Part shown: in pieces, positions 53,912-62,704 of the stretch | Position numbering within the stretch: the stretch's first letter is position 1 | Layout: the number at the start of each line of letters is the position of its first letter | Origin: Verrucomicrobiota bacterium | Lineage (GTDB): Bacteria; Verrucomicrobiota; Verrucomicrobiia; Chthoniobacterales; JAFAMB01 | NCBI GenBank assembly: GCA_019247695.1 | Contig: JAFBAP010000084.1 | Coordinates: 1-64,000 of the forward strand | DNA length: 64,000 nt | Direction of reading: 5' to 3' | Made by a program: the position numbers and the translations under genes | Notes under the pieces: model-generated | Databases searched by the model: none | What the model was told of the DNA's origin: nothing | What the model saw: only the letters and a program-made list of their open reading frames with translations

Positions 53912-55465
53912 GTGATCGAAACATTTGAAATAACCGTGCCGGCGGGTCGTGCCGCGCGACCCGTCTCGAGCCTTTGTCTCTCGATCTGGTTTTGCACCCT
54001 TACGGCGTGCGGCTTCCTCATCGCCTCCGAACGGATCGCGCACTGGTTTCTTGCCCCGGTATGGTTTTGTGGAGTTTTAATGGGGTGCGATGCCGTCGAT
54101 TGGTTTCGTGGACGCGTCAACCTCTTCGACCCGGTTGGCATCATCGGCCTGCTGGGGGTACACTTCTTCTTTACCGCACCGCTGCTTCACGTTGTGTGGA
54201 ACTCGTGGATGCTGTACATCGACCCGCCCCCCGACTGGCGGGATTGGCTCGGGTGTATGGCGATCGTGAATGCGATCGGGCTGGTGCTCTACCGCTGCGC
54301 AAAAACCAGGGCTGCAGCGTGGAAACCGTCCGCCGCAGAGGAGACGTTCTGGCAACTGAGCCGCGACCGGTTCCTGGTGGCTGCCGGATGCGGGTTGGTT
54401 GTCAGTGGTGTCCTTCAAATCGGGGTCTATGCTCAATACGGTGGGATCACTGGTTTTGTCGAAGCCTACAGCGAATCGATCGGGCTTTACCCCGGGTCCG
54501 GTGCGCTCGAAAATACGGGCTGGATCTTTACGCTGTCGGAAAGTTTCCCGATCCTGGCGATCATCTATTTCGCCGTTTTTAGCGACCGCCCGAGAAGCTT
54601 GCCGGCGATCAGCCTCGTACTGCTCGGGTTCTTTGTGCTCCAGATGTTGTTCGGGGGCCTGCGCGGCAGCCGGAGTACTACCATCTGGGCATTATTTTGG
54701 GCGGCTGGGATTCTCCATTTCTGGACTCGCCCGTTAGATAGAAAATTCGTGTTTGTAGGTTTGGCCTTCGTGATGGTTTTCATGTACCTGTACGGCTTTT
54801 ACAAAGAACTGGGTCAGGATGCCGTCGTTGCCGTTCAAAAGGGCGCGAAGACGTCTGAGTTAAGCGAAAAGACGGGGAGGACCTTCGACGTCCTGCTCCT
54901 GGGAGACCTGGCGCGAGCCGACGTGCAGGCGTTTCTGCTTTATCGGCTCACAAAACCGGATCGGGATTACCAGTACGCCTGGGGGAGGACCTATCTCGGG
55001 ACGGCTGCGATCCTCGTCCCGAAGTTTTTCTGGCCCGCCCGGCCTCCGACCAAGGTTAAGGAGGGAACTGACGCACAGTTTGGGACCGGATCATGGGACT
55101 ATGACAAGTGGAGTTCATCACTGGTCTACGGTCTGGCCGGAGAAACGATGTTGAACTTCGGGCCGATACCGGTTCCGTTCGCGTACGGGATTTTCGGTTT
55201 CGCGGTCGGCATCTTACAGCGCTCCCTTTATACGTTGCGCCGGCGGGACACACGGTTGCTCCTGTACCCTTTTTTCGTCAACCTGTGCTTCTCGGTGCTG
55301 CAAGGCGACTCCGACAATCTCTTGTTTAACCTTATTAAGGGCGGGGCGGTGCCCATGCTCGTTATTTGGTTGGGATCGCACGTGTCGACTTACTCGAAAG
55401 TGGAGGAATACGATACTCCGGCGGCCACGGTTCTGACCGGCGCCTGCCCGTTGGAAGTCCGCTGA
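53912..55465 (+). CDS. Polysaccharide polymerase-like membrane protein (Wzy-type)
   Basis: A 517-residue protein with about ten membrane helices and a large loop, the general form of O-antigen/capsule polymerases. Features include the Arg-containing loop MLFGGLRGSRSTTIWALFWA and the periplasmic segment near SWDYDKWSSSLVYGLAGETM. Wzy proteins share little sequence, so the name rests on topology and place between flippase and transferase genes. The start is a GTG at 53912. It probably joins repeat units outside the inner membrane. It could instead be an O-acetyltransferase or other carrier. Confidence 0.7.
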   Translation: MIETFEITVPAGRAARPVSSLCLSIWFCTLTACGFLIASERIAHWFLAPVWFCGVLMGCDAVDWFRGRVNLFDPVGIIGLLGVHFFFTAPLLHVVWNSWMLYIDPPPDWRDWLGCMAIVNAIGLVLYRCAKTRAAAWKPSAAEETFWQLSRDRFLVAAGCGLVVSGVLQIGVYAQYGGITGFVEAYSESIGLYPGSGALENTGWIFTLSESFPILAIIYFAVFSDRPRSLPAISLVLLGFFVLQMLFGGLRGSRSTTIWALFWAAGILHFWTRPLDRKFVFVGLAFVMVFMYLYGFYKELGQDAVVAVQKGAKTSELSEKTGRTFDVLLLGDLARADVQAFLLYRLTKPDRDYQYAWGRTYLGTAAILVPKFFWPARPPTKVKEGTDAQFGTGSWDYDKWSSSLVYGLAGETMLNFGPIPVPFAYGIFGFAVGILQRSLYTLRRRDTRLLLYPFFVNLCFSVLQGDSDNLLFNLIKGGAVPMLVIWLGSHVSTYSKVEEYDTPAATVLTGACPLEVR

Positions 55466-55486
55466 GCATCCGGGAACAATCACGCA

Positions 55487-56722
55487 ATGAACGTCCTCGT
55501 CACTTGCGAACAACACTTCACCCGTACTGCGGACGGCCGGGTTTGGACCGACGGACAATTCCCTTACTCGTTCTGGACAAGGTACCTGGCTGTGTTTGAT
55601 TCCGTCCGAGTACTCGCCCGCGTGCGCGATGCGGCAACGCTGCCCGCGGCGCACCAGCCTGCGAGCGGCCCCTGGGTCACGTTTTCGGCAATACCGGATT
55701 ACCTGGGACCGCAACAGTTCGTGCTGCAGCTACCCGGGATCGTCGACGTCACTGCAAGAGCGGTCCAAAGGGGTGATGCGGTCATCTTGCGGGTATCCAG
55801 CCCGATCAGTTGGTGCATCGAGCGCCGCTTACGCAAGGAGAAACGTCCTTATGGGGTCGAAGTGGTGGCCGATCCATACGACGTTTTTTCGCCGAACGGC
55901 GTCAGGCACCCCCTCCGTTCGTTTTTTCGTTGGTGGTCAACCCGCTGCCTGTGCCGGCAGTGCGGTGCCGCTTGCGCTGCAGCCTACGTCACGGAGCACG
56001 CCCTTCAACGCCGTTATCCGCCCGGGCCGGGGACATTCGCGACGCACTATTCGAGTGTGGAATTACCACCTGCGGCCTTTGTCGACACTCCACGTGCCCC
56101 CATGCGCGCCGCTCCTGCCCGACTGATTTTTGTCGGTACCCTGGCTCAACTCTACAAGGCGCCCGACGTGCTCATCGACGCCGTAGCAGCCTGCGTGCGG
56201 GATGGAATGAACCTGGAGTTGGTCATCGTCGGCAGCGGACGACATCAGCCGGAGTTGCAATCGCGCGCAGCGGCGCTGGGATTGGGCGGCCGCGTGCACT
56301 TCCGGGGTCAACTGACTACCCCCGCCGCCGTGCGGGCAGAACTGGATCAGGCCCAGCTCTTCGTCCTTCCCTCCAGGCAGGAGGGCCTCCCACGGGCGAT
56401 GATCGAGGCCATGGCGCGCGCGTTGCCCTGCGTGGGTTCAACCGTGGGCGGTATACCGGAACTTGCGGCCGCGGAGGACCTGGTAAACCCCAATGACGCG
56501 GCTGCCCTGGCCGGGAAAATTTCTGAAGTGTTGGCCGATCCCGCCCGTATGGCACGAATGTCCGCTCGCAATCTGGCGAAAGCCAGGGAGTACGGGGAGG
56601 CACTCGGACAGCGGCGGAAAGCATTCTACCACTACGTTGAAATTCAGACCGCCGCCTGGGTGCGAGTAAACGGAAACCGCTCCGCGTCCACCTACGCCCG
56701 GGCGCCCCTCCGGAGCCGTTGA
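55487..56722 (+). CDS. Glycosyltransferase family 4
   Basis: A 411-residue GT-B glycosyltransferase. Its N-terminal domain is unusual (VLVTCEQHFTRTADGRVWTD) and the middle has a Cys-rich loop (CLCRQCGAACAAAYVTEHAL). The C-terminal donor domain is standard: RLIFVGTLAQLYKAPDVLID, IVGSGRHQPELQSRA and the EGLPRAMIEAMARALPCVGS acidic motif. The reaction is a sugar transfer to the growing lipid-linked unit. The gap to the polymerase-like gene is 21 bp. Confidence 0.88.
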   Translation: MNVLVTCEQHFTRTADGRVWTDGQFPYSFWTRYLAVFDSVRVLARVRDAATLPAAHQPASGPWVTFSAIPDYLGPQQFVLQLPGIVDVTARAVQRGDAVILRVSSPISWCIERRLRKEKRPYGVEVVADPYDVFSPNGVRHPLRSFFRWWSTRCLCRQCGAACAAAYVTEHALQRRYPPGPGTFATHYSSVELPPAAFVDTPRAPMRAAPARLIFVGTLAQLYKAPDVLIDAVAACVRDGMNLELVIVGSGRHQPELQSRAAALGLGGRVHFRGQLTTPAAVRAELDQAQLFVLPSRQEGLPRAMIEAMARALPCVGSTVGGIPELAAAEDLVNPNDAAALAGKISEVLADPARMARMSARNLAKAREYGEALGQRRKAFYHYVEIQTAAWVRVNGNRSASTYARAPLRSR

Positions 56723-56770
56723 CTGCGGCACGCACGAGAATCAACCATTAACCACGATTCATCGCAGGGT

Positions 56771-58669
56771 ATGTGTGGCATTTACGGTCAGATAACGAGT
56801 TCTGAACTTAACGTGGAACGCGCTGAGGCAAGCACCGATATACTGGCTCACCGCGGCCCTGATGAACGCGGCACCATGCTGCGTGGAAGCGTCTTCCTGG
56901 GGATGCGACGCCTGAGCATCATCGACTTGAGCAGCGGGCAGCAGCCGGTCTGGAACGAGGACCAGAGCTGCTGCATCGTCTATAACGGCGAGCTGTACAA
57001 TTTCCTGGAATTGAGGCCGGAACTGGAATCGCGAGGTCACGTTTTCCGGACCCGAAGCGATACTGAAGTAGTTCTGCACGCGTATGAAGAATGGGGCACG
57101 GACTGCCTGCAGCGGTTCAACGGGATGTTCGCCTTTGCGATCTGGGACCAGGGGGCCGGCCGCCTGTTCGTCGCACGCGACCGGATCGGCGAAAAGCCTC
57201 TCTACTATTACCAGGGTAATCAGAGGTTGATCATCGGTTCGGAGATCAAAGCCATCCTTGCCGATCCGATTGTCCCAAGACGCATAAATCCACGGGGCCT
57301 GGTCAATTTCCTTACTTTCGGTCATGCCGTTGCCCCGGAGACTATCTACGAAGGTATTTATAAACTCCTGCCGGGACACTACCTCATTGCCGCGGACGCG
57401 CAGGTTCGTGTCAACCGCTATTGGGAGATCGGTGATGAACCGCGATTGCCGGTCGGACCGGTACTCAGCGAGGCCGAGTACGCTGCGAACCTCCGGTCGC
57501 TGCTCGACGATTCCGTCCGCCGCCGGATGGTTGCTGACGTGCCGCTTGGGGCATTCCTGAGTGGCGGTGTTGACTCAAGCGCCATCGTCGCGCTGATGAA
57601 GCGGCATGCCAGCGGGCCTGTAAAGACGTTCTCGCTCGGCTTCAGCATCGGCGGCAGATACTACAACGAACTGTCAGACGCGAACCTCGTCGCAAAACAC
57701 CTGGGAACAGAGCATCATGAGCTGCACGCCGAGCATTTCGACCTTCTGCAGACGTGGCGAACGCTCGTTTACTCATACGATGAGCCGTTCGCCGACCCTG
57801 CGGCTTTTCCGCTTTATCTGCTTAGCCGGTTTGCCCGCGAACACGTCAAGGTCGTCCTTTCCGGTGACGGCGGCGACGAATTGTTCGGCGGGTACCGGCG
57901 CTATGGGGTGGACCGTTTCGCCCCCTTCTATAATTGGCTTCCGGTCCCGCTGAAAGATGGCTTCATACCCGGACTGGCTGAAAAGCTACCGCGGCTGCGG
58001 CGTACCAAACGCGTTTTCCGGACATTGGGTCTCGTTGACCCGGCACGTCGCTACGCGTCGTGGCTCTCCGTGTTCACCCCGGAAATGCTGTCGGACCTGT
58101 TGGGAGCGGATCTCCGCACGACCATTGCCGGGCATGATCCTGCCAAACCTTACTGTAATTATTACCATGCCTTGAATGGCGGCACGGCGGCGGACCATCT
58201 CAACCGGCTGATGTATGTTGACCTTAAGACTTTGCTGGTGGACGGCTACCTCGAAAAGGTCGACAAAGCCACCATGGCCTGCGGTCTGGAGGCGCGGGTC
58301 CCGCTGCTTGATCATCGCCTCGTTGAGTTGGCCTTCCAGATCCCCGGCCGTTTCAAGATCAGCGGACGGTCGTTGAAACGAATTCTCAAGCGGGCCGTGA
58401 GTGACCTGCTGCCCGGCAGCGTCCTGCGCAAGCCCAAACATGGGTTTGCTGTTCCGCTCGACCCGTGGTTCCGCGGCGAATTAAAGGATTTTTCATTCGA
58501 GGTGCTCCTGGATGGCCGTACACGCCGGCGCGGATACTTCAACACCAAATTCATCGAATCCCTCTGGCGCGAACACGTCGGGGGACGGCACGTTTGGACC
58601 GACCATCTCTGGGTCCTGCTCAACTTCGAACTTTGGCACCGGCTCTATTTAGATCGTGAAGCCCTATGA
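56771..58669 (+). CDS. asnB: Asparagine synthase-like glutamine amidotransferase
   Basis: A 632-residue AsnB-type enzyme. The N-terminal Ntn glutaminase begins MCGIYGQ (Cys2 nucleophile) and has LAHRGPDERG and YNGELYN. The ATP-dependent synthetase domain has the PP-loop SGGVDSSAIVAL (about 262) and SGDGGDELFGGYRRY. It could make asparagine. Within polysaccharide loci, however, such enzymes are often thought to amidate sugar acids (as in WbpS-type proteins) or amino-acid substituents. Its ATGA end overlaps the next glycosyltransferase gene, linking it to polymer synthesis rather than general metabolism. Confidence 0.88.
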   Translation: MCGIYGQITSSELNVERAEASTDILAHRGPDERGTMLRGSVFLGMRRLSIIDLSSGQQPVWNEDQSCCIVYNGELYNFLELRPELESRGHVFRTRSDTEVVLHAYEEWGTDCLQRFNGMFAFAIWDQGAGRLFVARDRIGEKPLYYYQGNQRLIIGSEIKAILADPIVPRRINPRGLVNFLTFGHAVAPETIYEGIYKLLPGHYLIAADAQVRVNRYWEIGDEPRLPVGPVLSEAEYAANLRSLLDDSVRRRMVADVPLGAFLSGGVDSSAIVALMKRHASGPVKTFSLGFSIGGRYYNELSDANLVAKHLGTEHHELHAEHFDLLQTWRTLVYSYDEPFADPAAFPLYLLSRFAREHVKVVLSGDGGDELFGGYRRYGVDRFAPFYNWLPVPLKDGFIPGLAEKLPRLRRTKRVFRTLGLVDPARRYASWLSVFTPEMLSDLLGADLRTTIAGHDPAKPYCNYYHALNGGTAADHLNRLMYVDLKTLLVDGYLEKVDKATMACGLEARVPLLDHRLVELAFQIPGRFKISGRSLKRILKRAVSDLLPGSVLRKPKHGFAVPLDPWFRGELKDFSFEVLLDGRTRRRGYFNTKFIESLWREHVGGRHVWTDHLWVLLNFELWHRLYLDREAL

Positions 58670-60078
58670 CCGGCACACTAAGAATCGCCCACATTACCAC
58701 GGTTGACATTTCACTGCAGAACTTGCTGCGCAACCAACTGCTCAGCCTTACAGCGGACGGTTACGAGGTTACCGGCATCTCAGCGCCCGGCCCCTATGTG
58801 GCCGCGTTTGCAACGTGCGGCCTTCGACACATCTCGGTCCCGATGACGCGCAAGCTCACCCCTTGGGCCGATCTGGCTTCTTTGTGGCGTCTCTACCGGG
58901 TCATGCGCCGCGAGCAGTTCACGATCGTCCACACGCATACGCCGAAGGCAGGCCTGCTCGGGCAGCTCGCGGCGCGACTTGCGGGCGTGCCGATTATCGT
59001 CAACACGGTGCACGGATTTTACTTCCATGAGCACATGCACCCGAGCGTACGCCGGTTTTATATCACCCTGGAGAAGCTCGCCGCGTGCTGCTCCGATCTC
59101 ATCCTCTCGCAAAATGCGGAAGACTGTGAAACTGCGTTGCGTGAAGCGATCTGCCGGAGAGAAAAAATAAAGCTCCTGGGAAACGGCATCGATCTAACGC
59201 AGTTCAATCCGGAGCGCATTTCGCCGAAAGACCAACTTGAATGCCGTCAGAAAATAGGAATCCCGGCCGGCGTGCCCGTGGTTGGATTTGTCGGACGGTT
59301 GGCGGCCCGAAGAAAAGGCTTTCTTGACTTCCTGGCTGCCGCCAAACAGATCGCCGGGCAGCGGCCGGAAGTGCGCTTTCTGATCGTCGGCGGTGCAGAT
59401 CAAGGCAAAGCCGACGCCGTTGATCCTTCCATCGCGAGCGAGTTCGGAATTGCCGATCGGTGCCGGTTCTTAGGCTTTCGTCCCGGCGCAGAGTTGCCGG
59501 CCCTCTACAGAATAATGAGCGTGCTCGTCCTACCTTCGCTTTTCGAAGGCGTACCACGGGTAGTGATGGAGGCGTCGGCCATGGGCGTGCCCTGCATCGT
59601 CACCGATGTCAAAGGCAACCGCGAGGCGGTCGTGCACGAGCGTAACGGGTACTTGGTGCCGCTGGGAGACGCGCCCGCGCTGGCGACCAGCATCTTGCGC
59701 GTTTTGAGCGAGCCTGAAACGGCCGAACGCATGGGCCGGGAGGCTCGTCGGATGGCTACGGAGCGTTTCGACGAACGAACGGTGTTCGACAAGATCAAAA
59801 CCGAATACACCCGCCTGCTGCGCGCAAAGGGTTGGTGGCTCCGCACGCCGCGCCCGGCTGAACAGCATCCGTTTGCGTTGCGCCTGCACGATGGCAGCCG
59901 GCCAAGGAGGCAGTCAACAGCGGATTCATCGAGCGCCGGTTTGTCCAACCTGAAAAAAGCTTTTGGTACCCTACTACTTAGCCGAAGGCCGCGTTTACAA
60001 TTCGCGGCCACTCTGCGCAAACCCACGGTCGCAACTGATCCTGACGGCGACAGGGCGGATCACTTTAACAGGACGTAA
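58666..60078 (+). CDS. Glycosyltransferase family 4, PglA-like
   Basis: A 470-residue GT-B transferase. The N-terminal half resembles PglA/WbpU-like enzymes that act on bacillosamine-linked carriers (HTHTPKAGLLGQLAARLAGV, NTVHGFYFHEHM). The donor domain has GFVGRLAARRKGFLDFLAAA, LIVGGADQGKAD and SLFEGVPRVVMEASAMG. The last ~90 residues are Arg/Pro-rich, beyond the family end, and run 19 bp into the opposing gene at 60060. It starts four bases inside the AsnB stop (ATGA). Confidence 0.85.
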   Translation: MTGTLRIAHITTVDISLQNLLRNQLLSLTADGYEVTGISAPGPYVAAFATCGLRHISVPMTRKLTPWADLASLWRLYRVMRREQFTIVHTHTPKAGLLGQLAARLAGVPIIVNTVHGFYFHEHMHPSVRRFYITLEKLAACCSDLILSQNAEDCETALREAICRREKIKLLGNGIDLTQFNPERISPKDQLECRQKIGIPAGVPVVGFVGRLAARRKGFLDFLAAAKQIAGQRPEVRFLIVGGADQGKADAVDPSIASEFGIADRCRFLGFRPGAELPALYRIMSVLVLPSLFEGVPRVVMEASAMGVPCIVTDVKGNREAVVHERNGYLVPLGDAPALATSILRVLSEPETAERMGREARRMATERFDERTVFDKIKTEYTRLLRAKGWWLRTPRPAEQHPFALRLHDGSRPRRQSTADSSSAGLSNLKKAFGTLLLSRRPRLQFAATLRKPTVATDPDGDRADHFNRT

Positions 60079-61310
60079 TCGCCGCTAAGGTCCGGGATCG
60101 ACAAGGTTTTCACGCCGTTCCCATTCCGATCAACATACGTTCCGCCTTCCGGAAGGGTGATCGCCACCGTCTTGCCGGACCAGTTCAGGTACACGATGCC
60201 GTGCGTAGTCCGCCTCGAATAAAGCCGGTAGCCGGATCGACTGTCGCCGGCGACCAACTCGTCGGACGCCGCTCCGGCCGGCTCACCAAGGTCAACTTGC
60301 ATCTGCTTGTACGCCGACACGGGAACACCGTTGGTTCTGGAGTCGTAACGCGGCCCGAAAAAGAAATTAGGCCCCCGGAAAATGAGATAGGCCGCGTAGG
60401 CGGTTCGCAACTTGTCCTGGAAGGTCGGGTCGTCAGGGATCAGGGCCCTCAAGAGCGCCACTTTCCCTGCGGGACCCTCCCATTGATAGCGCGTGTAAGC
60501 CAGGTATACCTCCCTCCGGGATTGAGCGTCCGGTTGAAAGCTCGCGGTGATGTCCTCTCTTATTGTACCATCAAAACCGGACCAGACCTGAGCAAACCGG
60601 GACTCGTCGCTCATGCTTCCCTCGTTCCCCATCAGATGGATGTCAGGCGCGATCTCCTTCAGCCGTTTTAAAAAGTAGATGATTGAATCAAGGAAGTCTT
60701 CGTCGTTCTGCGCGAAAGGCGGGTCGAACTGAGTGACCGGATGGTACACGTTCTGGTCGTCGAGCACCCCGTAACTGCCGATCCAGAACGAACAGTTGTC
60801 CGCCGCCAGCCAATAGTTTTGCAGGAGCGGTTGGAACATATGCTTCCGACAGTACGCATCTGCAAAAAGCCGAATGAACCCGTCATCACGCAGGTTTACC
60901 GCCCTGGACCAACACTTCGGGTCGGCCGTCGGGTGAGCGCTGGAATCGAGTTCCAAATGCCAACTGAAATAGACGGGACGACGCTTTCCTGCGTACGTGG
61001 CGGTCACAAAAATCGGGGGGCCGCCGCTGGCCATCTGCTGCGCTTCAAGGTTTTGGAGTTCCTCGTAAGGAAACTCGTCGTCCGGTCGTCCGGGCGCGAA
61101 ATGCTGGAGATGACCGTGCACCGCTTTGATCGATTCTGCAGGCAGTTGCATGAAGTAGATGTGATGAGGATTCAGCACCAGCGCGCCCGTGTCGTTAAGG
61201 TCAGGTGGGAATCCGTAATACTGCCCATATTCGAGGGGAGTAACGGAACGCTGCGCAACTCCAAGCACGGCAGAAAAAAACAACAGCAAGGCGATTCTTA
61301 GGATTGACAT
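60060..61310 (-). CDS. Secreted putative glycoside hydrolase-like protein
   Basis: A 416-residue exported protein with a signal peptide (MSILRIALLLFFSAVLGVAQ). The body looks like a TIM-barrel glycosidase of the hypothetical GHL15 type. It has FLDSIIYFLKRLKEIAPDIH and LMGNEGSMSD strand ends, GFDGTIREDITASF with acidic candidates, and a C-terminal beta domain (GIVYLNWSGKTVAITLPEGG). The family is weakly characterised, so the name is tentative. It is the only minus-strand gene in the locus. Its secretion suggests trimming or degradation of the exported polymer. Confidence 0.55.
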   Translation of the reverse strand: MSILRIALLLFFSAVLGVAQRSVTPLEYGQYYGFPPDLNDTGALVLNPHHIYFMQLPAESIKAVHGHLQHFAPGRPDDEFPYEELQNLEAQQMASGGPPIFVTATYAGKRRPVYFSWHLELDSSAHPTADPKCWSRAVNLRDDGFIRLFADAYCRKHMFQPLLQNYWLAADNCSFWIGSYGVLDDQNVYHPVTQFDPPFAQNDEDFLDSIIYFLKRLKEIAPDIHLMGNEGSMSDESRFAQVWSGFDGTIREDITASFQPDAQSRREVYLAYTRYQWEGPAGKVALLRALIPDDPTFQDKLRTAYAAYLIFRGPNFFFGPRYDSRTNGVPVSAYKQMQVDLGEPAGAASDELVAGDSRSGYRLYSRRTTHGIVYLNWSGKTVAITLPEGGTYVDRNGNGVKTLSIPDLSGDYVLLK

Positions 61311-61627
61311 GTAACCTCCAAAATAAAATAAGCTAGATAACCTAGCGAATTACTTCATGGTTAAGGGAGATGTCTACCTTTTTGTCAAGTTCATTTCCGA
61401 GCTGGTGTTGCTGCGACTTTTAACGCACGGATTTCCTCTGTCTAAGTGGGTCGCCAAAAGTTCGTGCGCATGCGGTCACGAAAAACCCGGTAAATATGCG
61501 GGTTCCAGCACAATTTATGCGAATGAATCTTTGTCTTCCTACTTAGACGGACGGCAGCCTTGGCGTCTGCATGGAGAGGCAACAGGCGAATGTCGATCAT
61601 CCCCATCCATAGCGTAACAGTATTCTT
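61311..61627. other. 317-bp divergent gap with possible structured leader
   Basis: This lies between the divergent hydrolase-like gene and the ATP-grasp gene. Near the hydrolase start is a small inverted repeat gctag-ataac-ctagc (61332-61346). Bases 61437-61551 could fold as a stem enclosing a hairpin. A frame open from 61357 to 61617 encodes 86 residues without recognisable features. Promoters for both neighbouring genes must lie here. Confidence 0.5.
61437..61551 (+). ncRNA. Candidate structured 5' leader of the ATP-grasp gene
   Basis: tctgtctaagtggg (61437-61450) can pair with cctacttagacgga (61538-61551), 12 of 14 positions, enclosing a hairpin aacccg (61484-61489) / cgggtt (61499-61504). 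The structure ends 76 bp before the ATG at 61628. It could be a riboswitch-like leader or a protein-binding DNA site. It does not match the cyclic-di-GMP or other riboswitch consensus I know. Confidence 0.25.
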
Positions 61628-62704
61628 ATGAACGTATTGCTTACTTGTGCAGGGCGCCGCAGTTACTCCGTCGAGATCTTCAAACAGGCGGTGCGCCCGT
61701 TGGGTTACACGGTTGCGTGTGATTCGAGTGGGGAAGCTCCGGCGCTGCAGATCGCGGACCGGGCATTTACCGTTCCACCCGTTGATGACCCGACCTACAT
61801 CGACGCACTTCTATCCATATGTGAGGCTCACGACATTGACCTGCTCGTGCCTGCGCTTGAACCGGAGCTCTTGCTGCTGGCGGCGGAGCGGGCGCGTTTT
61901 CTGGACGTTGGTACCATGCCGCTGGTCTCATCGCCTGAGGTCGTCACAACCTGTTACGACAAGCTCGCGACTGGGGAGTTTCTGGCGCCCTGCGGCGTAA
62001 GCGTGCCCCGTACGTTTGAGTCTCTGGAGGCCGCACGCGCTGCCCTGTCTGCGGACCCCGGCGGGCGGAGATTGGTCGTCAAGCCCCGCTGGGGCGTCAG
62101 CTCGATCGGACTTCACTTCGCCGAAGACGATGAGGAACTGGAACTCTCGTACCGGCTGGCCAGGAAGCAGGTCAGCCGAAGTTTGCTCGCGCAAATCAGC
62201 GCGACCGATGCGCAGCGCAGCATCCTGATCCAGGAGCGGTTGGTTGGGGACGAGTACGGGCTCGATGTAATTAACAACCTCAGTGGCACCTACGTCTGTA
62301 CGCTGGTCAAACGCAAGCTGAGGATGCGCGCGGGTCAGACGGATCGGGCGGTGACGGTGAGGGACGAACGACTGGAGATGATCGGCCGAGTCATCGGCGA
62401 GAACCTCGGCCATGTCGGACCCTTGGACTGCGATGCTTTCGTCACGCCGCAGGGTTGCTACGTCATTGACATGAACCCTCGCATCGGCGGCGGGTATCCG
62501 TTCTCCCATGTAGCCGGCGCTAACCTGCCGGCGGCGTTGGTTGCATGGGCTGATGGCCGCCGGCCTGACCCGGCATGCTTTCAAATGGAGCCAAACGTGA
62601 TGGCTTCCCGGGACGACACGCTGGTGGTGATCAACCAAAAGCAGATCGTCGTACCCTGCCGGAGTAATGGAAAAGTTCTTCAGGAAGTTTCTCAAGCAGC
62701 ATGA
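61628..62704 (+). CDS. ATP-grasp ligase (carbamoyl-phosphate synthase-like fold)
   Basis: A 358-residue ATP-grasp enzyme, a family that joins a carboxylate to an amine via acyl-phosphate. The N-terminal pre-ATP domain (MNVLLTCAGRRSYSVEIFKQ) is followed by the ATP-binding core: LVVKPRWGVSSIGLHF, ILIQERLVGDEYGLDV and the metal-binding DMNPRIGGGYPFSHVAGANL. The substrate is unknown. In polysaccharide loci such ligases may attach amino acids to sugar carboxyls or activate small acids. Its end overlaps the next gene by ATGA. Confidence 0.85.
   Translation: MNVLLTCAGRRSYSVEIFKQAVRPLGYTVACDSSGEAPALQIADRAFTVPPVDDPTYIDALLSICEAHDIDLLVPALEPELLLLAAERARFLDVGTMPLVSSPEVVTTCYDKLATGEFLAPCGVSVPRTFESLEAARAALSADPGGRRLVVKPRWGVSSIGLHFAEDDEELELSYRLARKQVSRSLLAQISATDAQRSILIQERLVGDEYGLDVINNLSGTYVCTLVKRKLRMRAGQTDRAVTVRDERLEMIGRVIGENLGHVGPLDCDAFVTPQGCYVIDMNPRIGGGYPFSHVAGANLPAALVAWADGRRPDPACFQMEPNVMASRDDTLVVINQKQIVVPCRSNGKVLQEVSQAA

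Noticed and set aside
61441-61510. Cyclic-di-GMP riboswitch
   Set aside because: The conserved core of that class was not found in the right order.
61357-61617. 86-codon frame before the ATP-grasp gene
   Set aside because: Composition changes abruptly along the frame, with no start signal; the stretch is better read as leader/promoter DNA.
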